From Fragum whitleyi (lineage: Eukaryota; Mollusca; Bivalvia; Cardiida; Cardiidae): a stretch of 64,000 bases of DNA. Below the pieces are notes generated by a model. That model did not search any database, was not told the DNA's origin, and was given only the letters and a program-made list of their open reading frames with translations. The stretch is from NCBI GenBank assembly GCA_948146395.1, contig OX411544.1, positions 89,322,632-89,386,631 of the forward strand. The letters are read 5' to 3'. Positions 22,327 to 33,013 of this stretch are shown here, in pieces (position 1 is the stretch's first letter; each line of letters starts with the position of its first letter). The position numbers and the translations under genes are program-made.

Positions 22327-23723
22327 GGTGGAAGAGGACAATAGCGTTTTTTTTTAGATAAGTGCATAGATATTGGTATCTGTGGAAACGCGATCTCAAC
22401 GGTGTATGTTTTTTAACGTCCAATTAAGAATTTAAGTTACGATGACGTCGTTGAAATAACTATTTCGTGCGTTTTTCACAAATGACCCTACGCGTTCCTA
22501 AACGGCTATCCTGATCGTATTTAAGGTGATTCAATTTAATGTTATACACCAAAATGCAGTTGAATAAATTCGAAACATTGTTGTGTAATTAGAAAATTGT
22601 TATATTTAAAGATAGATACACGAGATTGAATTAAAGTTTAAAAAAATATTTTGGCGGCCTGAAAAAATAGCTTTAAACTTATCTTTAAAAAAAATATCCT
22701 AACCTCGAAAGTTGGTAAAAGACAAAAGCGGAACGTAAAAAACAAAAACAACAACAACAACAAAAAAAACTGTTAAATTCTTTTGACAGACTTCACAAAA
22801 ATATTTGATAGATTTCTGTATATAGAAAAAGTAAATGTCTAAATGATTCTTCGTTTTTCATAAACATGTATTGAGTTTTTCCCAATTATTTGAAATGTTA
22901 TTACTCAAATAGTCTTTGAACGTCCTAAATAATGGTAACGTCATAACATCGTGCTTGTGAAGTAATCTTACAAAAGTCAATTTTCAGTTATAGCTACGTC
23001 GACGTAAAACTTATTGAAGTCATCGATTAGAAACACTTGTCTTGGGTAAATTCATGTGTACCGCAAAGTTATTGGTGTATTGGAATAAAAATTTGAGGGT
23101 CCATTCCGCAAAGACCTTTGAACACGTATGTCAATTTTTATCTTATATTCCGATAAATCGCAAAATAATTCAAATGAACATGGGAAAATATTAGGTGTAA
23201 TTTAAACGTCAACGTCAAAGTGTCAAACATTTAAATCCGGATTTTAAAAAATTCTGCACGGTGAAAGTTTTTAAACCTTTTCCTTTTCATCGAACTAGAA
23301 TTGTAGAAATCAAAAGTTGAACAAATTTTATCTGGCTAATTTTGTTCAATTTTGCTAAAATTTAGATTTTTGAACAGTAAAAAATTTGAATATACCTATA
23401 CGTCTTTATATTTAGTTACACAGTTTTTGATAAAGTATTTGTGTTATGAATATTCATTAATCTTCATGAATATTCATTAATCTTCATTTTGGTACAATTT
23501 TCTGAACGAAAACGTCTAGCATTAAATCGCACTGGGCATTTAAATAAAGGAAGGGTAGTTCGTATAAAGCGCACCAAATCGCCATTTTTACGACGTCATG
23601 TTGCGTAATTTCCAAATAACACATGCAAAAAATATACGCCGTTGAGATCACCCTAACTCGGAGTTTATTTATATATCAAAATTTATTCACTTATCTCAAA
23701 AAGCGCTATTGTTCTCTTCCACC
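22327..23723. mobile_element. 1.4-kb non-autonomous TTAA element
   Basis: Flanked by TTAA (22323-22326, 23724-23727). Long inverted ends (about 90 bp, imperfect) start GGTGGAAGAGGACAATAGCG; the right end is the complement of GGTGGAAGAGAACAATAGCG. Both ends also share GATAAGTG and GATCTCAACGG. No frame above 60 codons lies inside, so any transposase would act in trans. TTAA duplication is the piggyBac signature. Confidence 0.75.
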
Positions 23724-23859
23724 TTAATACTGCAGTTTAAACTCCAAAAAGCGGAGTTCTACCTTAAAAAGATTCACGTGCTTTGTAGAGTTACTAAAAC
23801 CTTTTTTTGTTGATTGAAAAAACTGATGTTACGAGGTATGGGTAGCCGACGATTACATT

Positions 23860-23985
23860 ACTTCAATCGGCTTATAATCTATGATTTTGCCCTGGCAGGG
23901 TGGAGCCCTTAGTAGCAGATCGTTTCATATAAGGTCAATGTAAATTAGCTTGTTTTTATATCTACTCACTTCTAAAATTTATATA
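23860..23985. mobile_element. TAACTTCAGCTTG-family element, left half
   Basis: TTATAATC..TTTTGCCCTGGCAGGGTGGAGCC..ATCTACTCACTTCT matches 59640-59760; the hairpin centre is absent. Confidence 0.5.
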
Positions 23986-23990
23986 CATAT

Positions 23991-24430
23991 ACACAAGGAA
24001 AAAAGTATTGCAACATCGAAATTATGAATACATTAAAGTGCTTTCAATTACGCTATATATGAACCATACAGAACATGTGTGGGATATTATTTTGGTGGTC
24101 GAGTACATGAACTAGTACTCCAATTTAAAATGTGACACTGTTTTGACTGGTGATGTAAGAGTAATGGCGGCTTCCAGATGCAACGTCTGATAGAGGGCAT
24201 GAGGAGAAAAGAGAATGGTGTCATAGTTGATGCTTATTGATATACAAGATATTGACTGTACAGTTATTCTGATGGTGACCCTTGGAGGAGAGAAAATGAT
24301 TACTTTGAAATCTTTCCTTGACCATCGGATGCTGCCATAGCTGATCGTTTGAGAATATTCGTGGAAAGCATTTTCTTTTAACAGTGGCTATTCATTGCAT
24401 GTAATGACTGAATTGGGAATAAAAGCTCGT
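23991..24430. mobile_element. possible Tc1/mariner-like terminal fragment
   Basis: Opens with CACAAGGAAAAAAGTATTGC, a terminal sequence of the Tc1/mariner style. No matching right end or transposase frame was found. Confidence 0.3.
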
Positions 24431-24435
24431 TTATT

Positions 24436-24750
24436 AGCTCGGCTGTTTTCGGAGAAAACCCGATGTTGCTATAGCCTCCCTGTCGTCGTCGTTGTCGTTG
24501 TTGTCGTCGTCGTCGTTGTCGTCGTCGTCGTGCGAAAACTTTGACATTTAGTTATATCTCTGGTTCTACTGAAGGCATTCACTTGAAACTTGGCACACAT
24601 GTTCACCACCAAAAGAGCAACCTATACTATCAAGGGGGGTAACTCTAGATGCATTTTGTGCAAATTATGCCCCTTTTTCGACTTTTTTCCCACCATCCAG
24701 CACTTGACAGCCGAGCGTTGGCACCCGTAGGCGGTGCTCTTGTTAAAGAT
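24436..24750 (+). repeat. dispersed 'AGCTCGGCTG' repeat, second copy
   Basis: Same order of landmarks as 13908-14245, with a longer GTCGTCGTCGTTGTC tract. Both end GGCGGTGCTCTTGTTAAA. Confidence 0.75.
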
Positions 24751-24842
24751 TTTAAGTTGCATTGAAATCCTTTACGTGTGTTAGTTGTGCGCCATGTAAT
24801 CACACAACGACTTTGTTGAGAACTACTTCATTGAAAACAGGA

Positions 24843-25960
24843 GGATGAATTTCTATGCCCCCGTATCGAAAGATTGGGGGCATATTGTTTACCCGATATC
24901 CGTCTGTCCGTCCGTTTGCCTGTCCGTCCGTAGGCCCGTCTGTCTGTCTGTTTGCAAAACTTACCCAAAAATTTAACATTGCAAATATCTCCAAGCCTAT
25001 TTAACATACAAAGTTCATACTTGGCATAAGGCTAGATCTCAATAGTCTGCATTTGCTAGTACCAATTACAAGGTCATGTTACAAAGTCAAGGTCATCGGT
25101 CAAGGTCAAATAATTAAAAACTTAACAAACAACAACAACAAAAAACGTAACATTGCAAATATCCTCCAGCCTATTCAAGATACAAAGCTCATATTTGGCA
25201 TGATGACAGATCTCAATAGTCCGCATCTACTGATACCAAAGCCAGTGTCATGTGACTAGGTCGAGGTCATTTCTCAAGGTCAAATAACTAAAAAACTTTA
25301 CTAAAAAACTCAACGTTGCCGATATCTTCAAGCCTTTTCAAAATACAAGGCTCATAATTGGCATGATTATTGATCTATATGATAAGCATCTGCTGGTACA
25401 AATTGCAAGGTCATGGGACAAGGTCAATGTCATCTGTCAAGGACAAATAACCAAAAGACTTTACCAAAAGACTTAACATAGCCAATTGCCTCACGCATAT
25501 CCAAGATACCAAGCTCATATTTAGCATTAATATATATAACAATAATCCGCATTTGCTGATATCAAAATCAGGTTCACGTGATAATGTCAAGGTCAACTGC
25601 TAAAATGAAATAGCTCAAAAACTAAACAAATAACTGAACAAAAAAAAAAACAACTTAACATTGTCGACATCTTCAAGTCTAATTGAGGTACAAGCCTAAT
25701 ATATTTGGCATGGGGATAGATCGCAATTAGGTGCATCTGTAGATACCAAAGTTAAGGTCATATGACAATTTCAAGTTCATCTTTCAAGGTCAAACTTCTT
25801 AAAAACATAACTAAAAAACTTTAAAATGTTCAGTTGCTTTCAAGCATATTATAGACACCTTTCTCAAACTCGGCATGGTGAAAGATCTCTGTGTTGTGCA
25901 TCAAGGTCAGGATTACATAGAAAAGGTCAAGGTTAATTGTCAAGGTTAACATTTTGAAAA
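24843..25960. repeat. degenerate tandem array headed by a GGGGGCATA hairpin
   Basis: Head hairpin TGCCCCCGTATCG..GGGGGCA and CCGTCTGTCCGTCCG, then about five to six units of some 180 bp with ATATCTCCAAGCCTAT, TACTTGGCAT, AGATCTCAATAGTC and CAAGGTCA blocks. Confidence 0.7.
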
Positions 25961-26019
25961 AAAAGAGTGTTGTTACGGAGGCATTCGTGGGCCACAAACA
26001 CATCTTTTTTCTTTGTGCA

Positions 26020-26560
26020 TATATAACTACAAACGTGTTATCGAAGATGGGTAGTCAAACCCTCGTAACTTCAGCTTGGACAAGCTGAAGTTAAAAAGAT
26101 TTAGTAATCTAACTATAAAATGTGTTCATTTTTACTTAGCATATTGATTTTTTTGGGTTATAGGATACAGTTATTGTCACGCGTTAACGTCATCTCGTCG
26201 ATAAACACTTTATAGAATTCAATATTGTGGTAAAATAGGTCTTGTTTACCTTAGTGGTTGGTTCTCCCAGAACGGCGGCGCTGATAGGTCGGCCGATTTC
26301 CCGGGTTTTAACATCACGAGACGTCACATGATGACGACGTAATCGGGATTCTAATATGGAAGCCAACACGACGTAATTTGTGCCTCGGGTACAAGAAATA
26401 AGGAAGCCTAGTGTGTTAAGGAACTGTCAAGACTCTTTGCTGGTTTATTCTGGAGGAATAATATTCACATGATATTTTACAACAAAATGTTGCAAAGTTA
26501 ACTCCCCAAATTACGTCACGGCTATGCCAAACCCTGACAGGTGAATAATTACTCAGAATA
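26020..26560. mobile_element. TAACTTCAGCTTG-family foldback
   Basis: Hairpin CTCGTAACTTCAGCTTGG / ACAAGCTGAAGTTA, then ATACAGTTATT..CGTTA, AATTACGTCACGG and TGAATAATTAC landmarks shared with 28005-28370 and 59640-60060. The flanks are more diverged. Confidence 0.55.
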
Positions 26561-27183
26561 TATACCGATTATTTCAAAAGTAAAACCTGTAAATACCGAA
26601 AACTGACAGTTACTCCATGCAAGTATATGCAAAAAGACTGATGCAGAATGGTTGTGGCTGCAATCAAAAATTGGATTATGTTGTCTTGACAAATTAAATT
26701 ATGTTGTCTCGGCCATTATGCATCAAAAACCAACAAACAGTATTTAGATCAACAACAGTTCTGATATTCTGATTATTTCATATAGTTACACGTTGTCCCT
26801 TTTTTTAAACCTAATGCCTCAACCTAAATTTACCAACTAGACTTACTCGATTCTGGCATGCGTTTCGGCGTGCGGCCTGTCAGATGTCTGCAAGATACTC
26901 TGACGGCCCGGCGGTCGGGATTCGTGTCCGATTAAATAATGATGGTTCTAGAAAAATTTCATGTGTGTGATTCTTGCTTGACAAACCTGTGGTTTGCCAA
27001 GCCCGAATCAACCACGGTCATTCGCTGGATTTTCCCGCAACAACAGCAACAACAACAATTACATTACAACACTAATCTACCGAGAAACAAGTTGTGAAAA
27101 AAATCAATACCTCCTCTCACCATTACTTGTAAAAATATCATTTCCCATTGTTGTACCATGTATGTACCTTGGAGAAATAAAGG
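26561..27183. other. intergenic, nothing firm
   Basis: A stretch at 26858-27060 (GGTCGGGATTCGTGTCCG and a CAACAACAG tail) weakly resembles an old SINE but no A-box or body could be matched. Confidence 0.3.
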
Positions 27184-27624
27184 TTACAGTTAATAACATC
27201 GTGAAAATGACGTTCACCTCAATCAAAACCATTCTAAATCGTTCACTCAGCGCTCCATTCATTCATTCCAAACACTCACTCAAACCATTCAAAAACAACC
27301 AAACCCATTGAAAATATATACATTCAACAACGCCATTTCAAATAGATTTGAATAGAGAAAAACCGCGATTTAACTGAGATCATTCAAATTGTGAGCGACC
27401 AAAAGGTTCTTGAAGAAAAAGGAAGCTATCTATGGAACTTGTATGCAAATTTTATTAAAGGGAGATAATCATTATGGCAAATTTTGTTCACCCTAAAGAA
27501 TTTGCGATATAGAATTACCTCCAATTAATTTCACTCAAAACTCGGTCGACACACTCATTCAATTTCATTCCTAAATCATTCCAAAATCATTCACATTATC
27601 AATTTCACGATGTTGTTAACTGTA
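27184..27624 (-). mobile_element. MITE-A, full length
   Basis: TACAGTTAATAACATCGTG to CACGATGTTGTTAACTGTA; a well preserved copy useful as a family reference. Confidence 0.85.
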
Positions 27625-28004
27625 TGTTATTTTATGTTATGTACAAAATAAATAAAAATAATGAAAAAAAGAAAAATGAGCTTTACCTTGACATTAAATG
27701 TAATGGACCGTTTCCTTGGACATTCATTGTCAAGCCAAGAAAAACAAATTATATGTCCCACAAAATGACCAAGGTCTTTGGGTGTTTGTTTAACATCTAA
27801 ATGTTCGGTCCGGTCTTTTGCATAATTAAACAATATAAGCAATATCCAAACACCTTTAATTTCCTTGTTTATTTTCTCAAATAAATTGTCATTATATAAG
27901 ACCGTCAACAAAAGATATGTAAATATCATGTAAAAATGTGCTTTTCTGGAATTTTACCTGAAAGGGAAATCAGCTTTAATCTAAAATAACCTACTTCTAA
28001 AGAG
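27625..28004. other. intergenic, nothing recognised
   Basis: AT-rich; the minus frame 27929-27627 has no domain. Confidence 0.4.
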
Positions 28005-28370
28005 AGTCGACATGAATAACTCGAGACCTAAAATCGTAGATTGGTAACCAAATCCTCGTAACTTCAGCTTAATCAACTCGAGACCTAAAATCGTAGATTG
28101 GTAACCAAATCCTCGTAACTTCAGCTTAATCAAGCTGAAGTTACGAGGCCTTGGTAACCAAACTATGAAATGTGTTCACTCTCACAAAGCACGAGAATCC
28201 TTTAAGTTTTACGATACAGTTATTTGCATACGTTAGCGATGATTACCGACTAAAATTTGAAAGAACCCAAACTATTGAAAAGTAAACTCGCCAAATTACG
28301 TCGAGGTTAAGTCCCGCCCTGCCAGTTCATTAATTACGCAGAATACCCCTCCCGGATTTTACCTTTTTAA
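28005..28370. mobile_element. TAACTTCAGCTTG-family foldback with 57-bp tandem duplication
   Basis: 28018-28074 is repeated exactly at 28075-28131 (both start AACTCGAGACC and end CAGCTTAATC). Only the second copy is followed by the complementary arm AAGCTGAAGTTACGAGG, so one arm of the hairpin is doubled. Confidence 0.75.
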
Positions 28371-28444
28371 ACAAACTAAGAGGTGAAAAGATATTTTGTT
28401 GATTTCATTGAGGTATGAAACTAAAAACCCAATCGCACTGTATG

Positions 28445-28840
28445 AATACGCGAAATTTATATTGGTGAATGATTTTGAAATATCTTTTGAATGAAATTGA
28501 ATTAGTGCGATGAGTGAGTTTTTAGTGAAGTGAAAGGGAGGTAATCTAATATCGCTGATTTTGTTCAACATGAACAAAATTGATGGTATCCATTACTTCC
28601 CTCTAATAAGTGATGGATACAAGTTCTATAAATATTCTAGATATCCCATTTCTTCAAAAAAACACTCGGATGCTTATAATTTCAATTATGCCAGTGAAAT
28701 CGCGATTTATCAAGCTATTTTTATTTTGAACGCAGTTGTTGATAATGTCATTTTAGTGAATTTGGGGCGTTTTATTATGGTCTGAAAGAATGGAGTGCTG
28801 AGTGAGCGATTAGATGAATTTCAATTTCACGATGTTATTT
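28445..28840 (+). mobile_element. MITE-A, degenerate ends
   Basis: GGTGAATGATTTTGAAAT, AAGGGAGGTAATCTAATATC, ATGCCAGTGAAATCGCGAT and TTTCACGATGTTATTT appear in order, but terminal CAGTTAA is lost. Confidence 0.65.
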
Positions 28841-28924
28841 TCTTTACAAATATTGAACTTTCTTTCTTTATTTTGAAATAATCGAGGCTGACATTTTCTC
28901 GTTCCACGTACCCTCAAATATAAG

Positions 28925-29480
28925 ATTTGACAGTCGAAAAGGGGCTATCTAGGTTAGAAACTGTCAACCATAGTCAGACAGTGCATGTTAGGAGCGAAAC
29001 TTTTCACACTTGTCTGATGTTCTGATTCTAGATGGTACCGCTGTCAACTATCAATTGAGCCTGTGCGTGACATTTCCAACAATTTCAAATCCGTCAACGC
29101 TGCTCAAAGGTTTGCACCCCACGAAGATTTCAATTTGTTGGAAATGTCACTCACAGACTAAATTGAAATTTTATGAAGTCAGCAGTTGGACCAGTCTACA
29201 GTGAATATTTCACCTGTATTAGAACCAATCGGGAACCCTCGGCGATAATTGGAATAGACATCGGGAAAAAAATAAGGGCACAGACTGCGCAGCTATGAAA
29301 GTGCGTCGTTTGGCACTTGGGTTTACATGACGTCAGAATTATGAAACATCCCGTTAAAAATGACGTTGCATTTGACAAAGTCAACAAAAGAATGAAAATG
29401 TGCATATTATAATTTGATAACAAAACGCAGTGTTTTACTGCGTTTTGCCATCAAATTATAAAATGCCCAAAAGATCTCCA
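28925..29480. mobile_element. composite of two foldback families
   Basis: 28925-29235 resembles the TGTGACCCGTCAT family (GTCAACCATAGTCAGACAG, TGTATTAGAACCAATCGGG). 29240-29480 has AAGTGCGTCGTTTGGCAC, TGACGTCA at 29328-29335 and the hairpin 29407-29461 (ACAAAACGCAGTG / TACTGCGTTTTG). The second part recurs inverted at 43842-44065. Confidence 0.55.
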
Positions 29481-29999
29481 CATACGATCGGGGAGATTTA
29501 TCAAAATGTGATTTTCTTCAAGCGTATTAGATATCCGAAAAAAAGAGAAAAAAAATCTTCACTTACGTCCGAGTAGCCTGGCTCCCAGGCTGTCAGTTGG
29601 GGATGATTTAGAAATGAATAAGGTACTCTAGTCATAGTTTACTGTTTCAATTTCCATTTACCTCCCATATTCTCAAATATTGACACTGATCGGCCATATA
29701 GAGAATATAAGATGATAAGAAATCACCTTTCTCTTGTTGAATGATGCTTATTTCTGAATACTTCAGATCAGGCGGACGGGAGCCAGTCTAACGTCCGAGG
29801 TAATCTCGAGTTTACGGAAAAGTCCGAACGATGATCCTAATGTAGAAGAAAATATGAAATGCGACATATCTATTTTATGAAGTTTCGAGGTGTCCCTTGT
29901 TGTATAACGGGTCACATTTTTATTAAGAACTCAAGGTTGGTTCCTTTTCTAGAGCCGGCCCGCCGCCAAAACGTAGTTGGTAGCGCTTCAGACTACCAA
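29481..29999. other. intergenic; one MITE end
   Basis: 29880-29925 ends TATAACGGGTCACA, a TGTGACCCGT-type end. Otherwise nothing recognised. Confidence 0.4.
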
Positions 30000-30208
30000 T
30001 AGGAAGCTATCTTTAGAACCTTTTATGCAGATTTTATTAAAGGGAGGTAATCAATATTGCTAATTTTGTTCATCCCGAACAAAATTAGCGACATTGGATT
30101 ACCTCCACTTAATTAAACTCAAATCTCGATCAACTTACTCATTCAAATTCATTCAAAAATCGTTCAAAAATCATTCGCCTTGTCAATTTCACGATGTTGT
30201 TAACTGTA
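30000..30208 (-). mobile_element. MITE-A, A-half
   Basis: From AGGAAGCTATCTTTAGAACC through the core to CACGATGTTGTTAACTGTA. It ends about 120 bp before the conserved lipocalin promoter. Confidence 0.7.
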
Positions 30209-30327
30209 TTAGTACAAGAAATTGATTGTTATGTGCACCAGTCGCCGTATATGACTGAAAATTTGTATAAAGCGCGTTAAATCGCATTAAAGAACCACAC
30301 CATATCCTGTTTAGCCAAAATTAAACA

Positions 30328-30474
30328 CGGGTACCTTTTAGTACGTCGTATGACATTTTGCGGACAAACGGATACATATATAAACAGGTAAGCTCTTCAA
30401 ACCGTATGGCAGTTGAAATATCCGTATAAAGCAGTCACGGAGGCTTTGGATCTTCAAGAGTCTAGACATCCAAA
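30328..30474 (+). promoter_or_regulatory. promoter and 5' UTR, lipocalin copy 2
   Basis: TATATAAA at 30377-30384 in a block aligned with 4775-4922. Retained words include GTATGACATTTTGCGGACA, GGCAGTTGAAAT and CGTATAAAGCAGTCACGG. The likely start site is near 30410. Confidence 0.7.
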
Positions 30475-30585
30475 ATGAATGGTTATATGATAGTTCTGCT
30501 CGTCGCGGTCTCTACCGTACATGGTATAGATCGGGAAAAACTTGCTCAGACGCCTCAGCCTGTCAGAAACTTTGATCTGAACAGA
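30475..30585 (+). CDS. lipocalin copy 2, exon 1
   Basis: ATG to AGA, donor GTAAGT, phase 0. Signal peptide plus the pre-barrel segment REKLAQTPQPVRNFDLNR. Confidence 0.88.
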
Positions 30586-32974
30586 GTAAGTTATATATTT
30601 GTTTTAATGTTTTGTGTGGAGTTATACGCCGCCATACTTTTAAAAGTATGTAAGTACAGCCAACAACATCATGAATTTGACAATGTTTTGGATTGATCTT
30701 CGAATGTAATGGAAAGGGTTATCCTTGAATGAATGTAGCGGGAGGTATCCTAAATTGCTGATTTCGTCAAATAGGAAGAGGTTAGCGATATATTTTTTTT
30801 ATAATTTTTTTTGTTTGTTTGTTTTTAGTGTTTTCTCGGACCAATTAGAAACTTTTAAATTCATACCAGCTGATTCAATCTTGGAACGGTGTGATCGGTT
30901 TGAATGAAAATGTGATTGTTTTTGTTTTTTAAACGATTTAGAAGTGTGTTGTTTTTTTTTTTTTCTTAAAAAATAGCGTATTTGAATGGTTTGAGTGATT
31001 GTTTGGAATAATGAATGGAGTGGTGATCGAGCGATTTAGAATAGTTTTGATCGATTTAAATGTAAATGTCTATGTTTCTTACTGTATAAGGTGGCTATTA
31101 GTGCACAAATCATTCTTCATACTAGTTCAATATCCATCTTTTTCCATTCGAGCCACCGACTGTTTATTTCACGTAGGCTTGCCACTTATATGGCGGAGAG
31201 ACAGATTTTGGAGGATCACACAACAGCGAATATTATTGTCAAATGTCGAATGTAATTTGGCCGAGCAAAGAATTGAACCCACGACCCCTTGGCAGTCTCC
31301 CCTTGACTTTTTTTATCATTCTCGATTTAAGCGCATAATTCACAAACTATAGATTGTTTTATATTTTTGAAAATAATGTACTGACCAGTTTTTTAATTTG
31401 ATTTCTATTTAATTTGATCGACATTTAATTAGATTTGAGTTACTCATCGCGAAAATTGGGAGATAAAAAAAGACGTAATTTCAAAAAGCGTGACTTTTTT
31501 CAGACTTTTTCATGCGAATTTTTTTTAATCAATTCAGACACGAAAATGACAAAATTTCAAACTGAAAAAATAAATCTGACCATTTTTCTTAATTGAATTT
31601 AGATTGGACAATATTCTTTATTTTTACGATAAAATCGTCATTTTTCGCTTCATTATAAGAAGCGTGACCTGCTCCGCTTTTTTATCTACACGATGAATTT
31701 TTCGCAAAAATTATAATTGAAACTTTCTAGGTATTTGTGTGTAAATTTTTACGATGATAAAGAGCGAATCCGTGATTTATGGCATTTTGAACATGTATTT
31801 AAAGAGATGCATGTTACGCAGTACATTCGCTTTTCAATAATCTTTTTATTCATGTTTTGTCTATAACATAGAGCTATTCAAACGCTTTAGAATGATGTTA
31901 AATAATGTGCTGTTTAAGTTATAAAGCGGTTTTCTTTTAAATGGAGGTACATGTACAGTTAAAATCATCGTGAAATGGACAAGGTGAATGATTTTGAAAT
32001 GATTTAGGAATTAAATTGATTGAGTGTGCTGAGCGAGTTTTGAGTGAATTTAATGGGAGGTAATCCTATATTGCAAATTTTGTTCAGGATGAACAAAATT
32101 GGCGATATTGATTACCTCCCATTAATAAAATATGCGTTTAAGTTCTATAATAGCTTCCTAGTTCTTCAAGAATCTATGAGACGCTAACAATTTGAATTAT
32201 ATGACTTAAATCGAGATTTTTATCTTTCAAGATTTATTTTGAATGACGTTGTTGATTCTATATTTTTCAATGGGTTTGAGCGTTTATGAATGGTTTGATT
32301 GAGTGTTTGGAATGAATGAATGGAGCGCTGAGTGACGATTAAGAATGGTTTTGATTGAGGTGAATGTCAATTTCACGATGTAATTAACTGTAATAAAATA
32401 TCGATAACTTCGTCCAACTGTACGGGCTTATCGATAAAGTATGACTTCCCTTAATGTCTCTCAAAATTCGCAGCACGCACTCATTCAAGTTCATTCCTAA
32501 TTTATACCTAAATCGTTGATTTTGTCAATGTCACGATTTTGTTAACTGTAGGTATTATATAAGTGAAATAACACTCATACAATATCCGAAATACTACAAA
32601 GGCTTTTATTTCACTTTTGCGACTTAGGTTCATTTTTTTCTTTTGCATAGTGGGATGGTGAATGGTTTCTTCAATGGCGATTAGCCTCTTGTCTCTGGCG
32701 AGGTTCGGACGAGTTTGACGACTGGGTTCAAGATCTTCACATTGATGGTAACCGTGTTGAAGTTACTGAATCCTGGTTGTGAGTACTCTAACACTTTTCT
32801 TATTTATTCACTTTTCAATTTTCTTTAATTTGTATGTTCCCCCCAAAATCGGGGGAACATTTAGTCGGCTTGTGCGCGCGTCCGTCTCATCTTCCGCCTC
32901 TCCGTCCGACAACATATCTCAGGAATCCCTGGTCCTAATTGATTAAAACTTCATATTTAATCTCCCCCCCCCCC

Positions 32975-33013
<39 letters not shown>

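Noticed and set aside
30999..31352. 117-codon + frame in lipocalin intron 1
   Set aside because: Begins in a MITE-A copy and continues through T-rich intron sequence; no domain seen.
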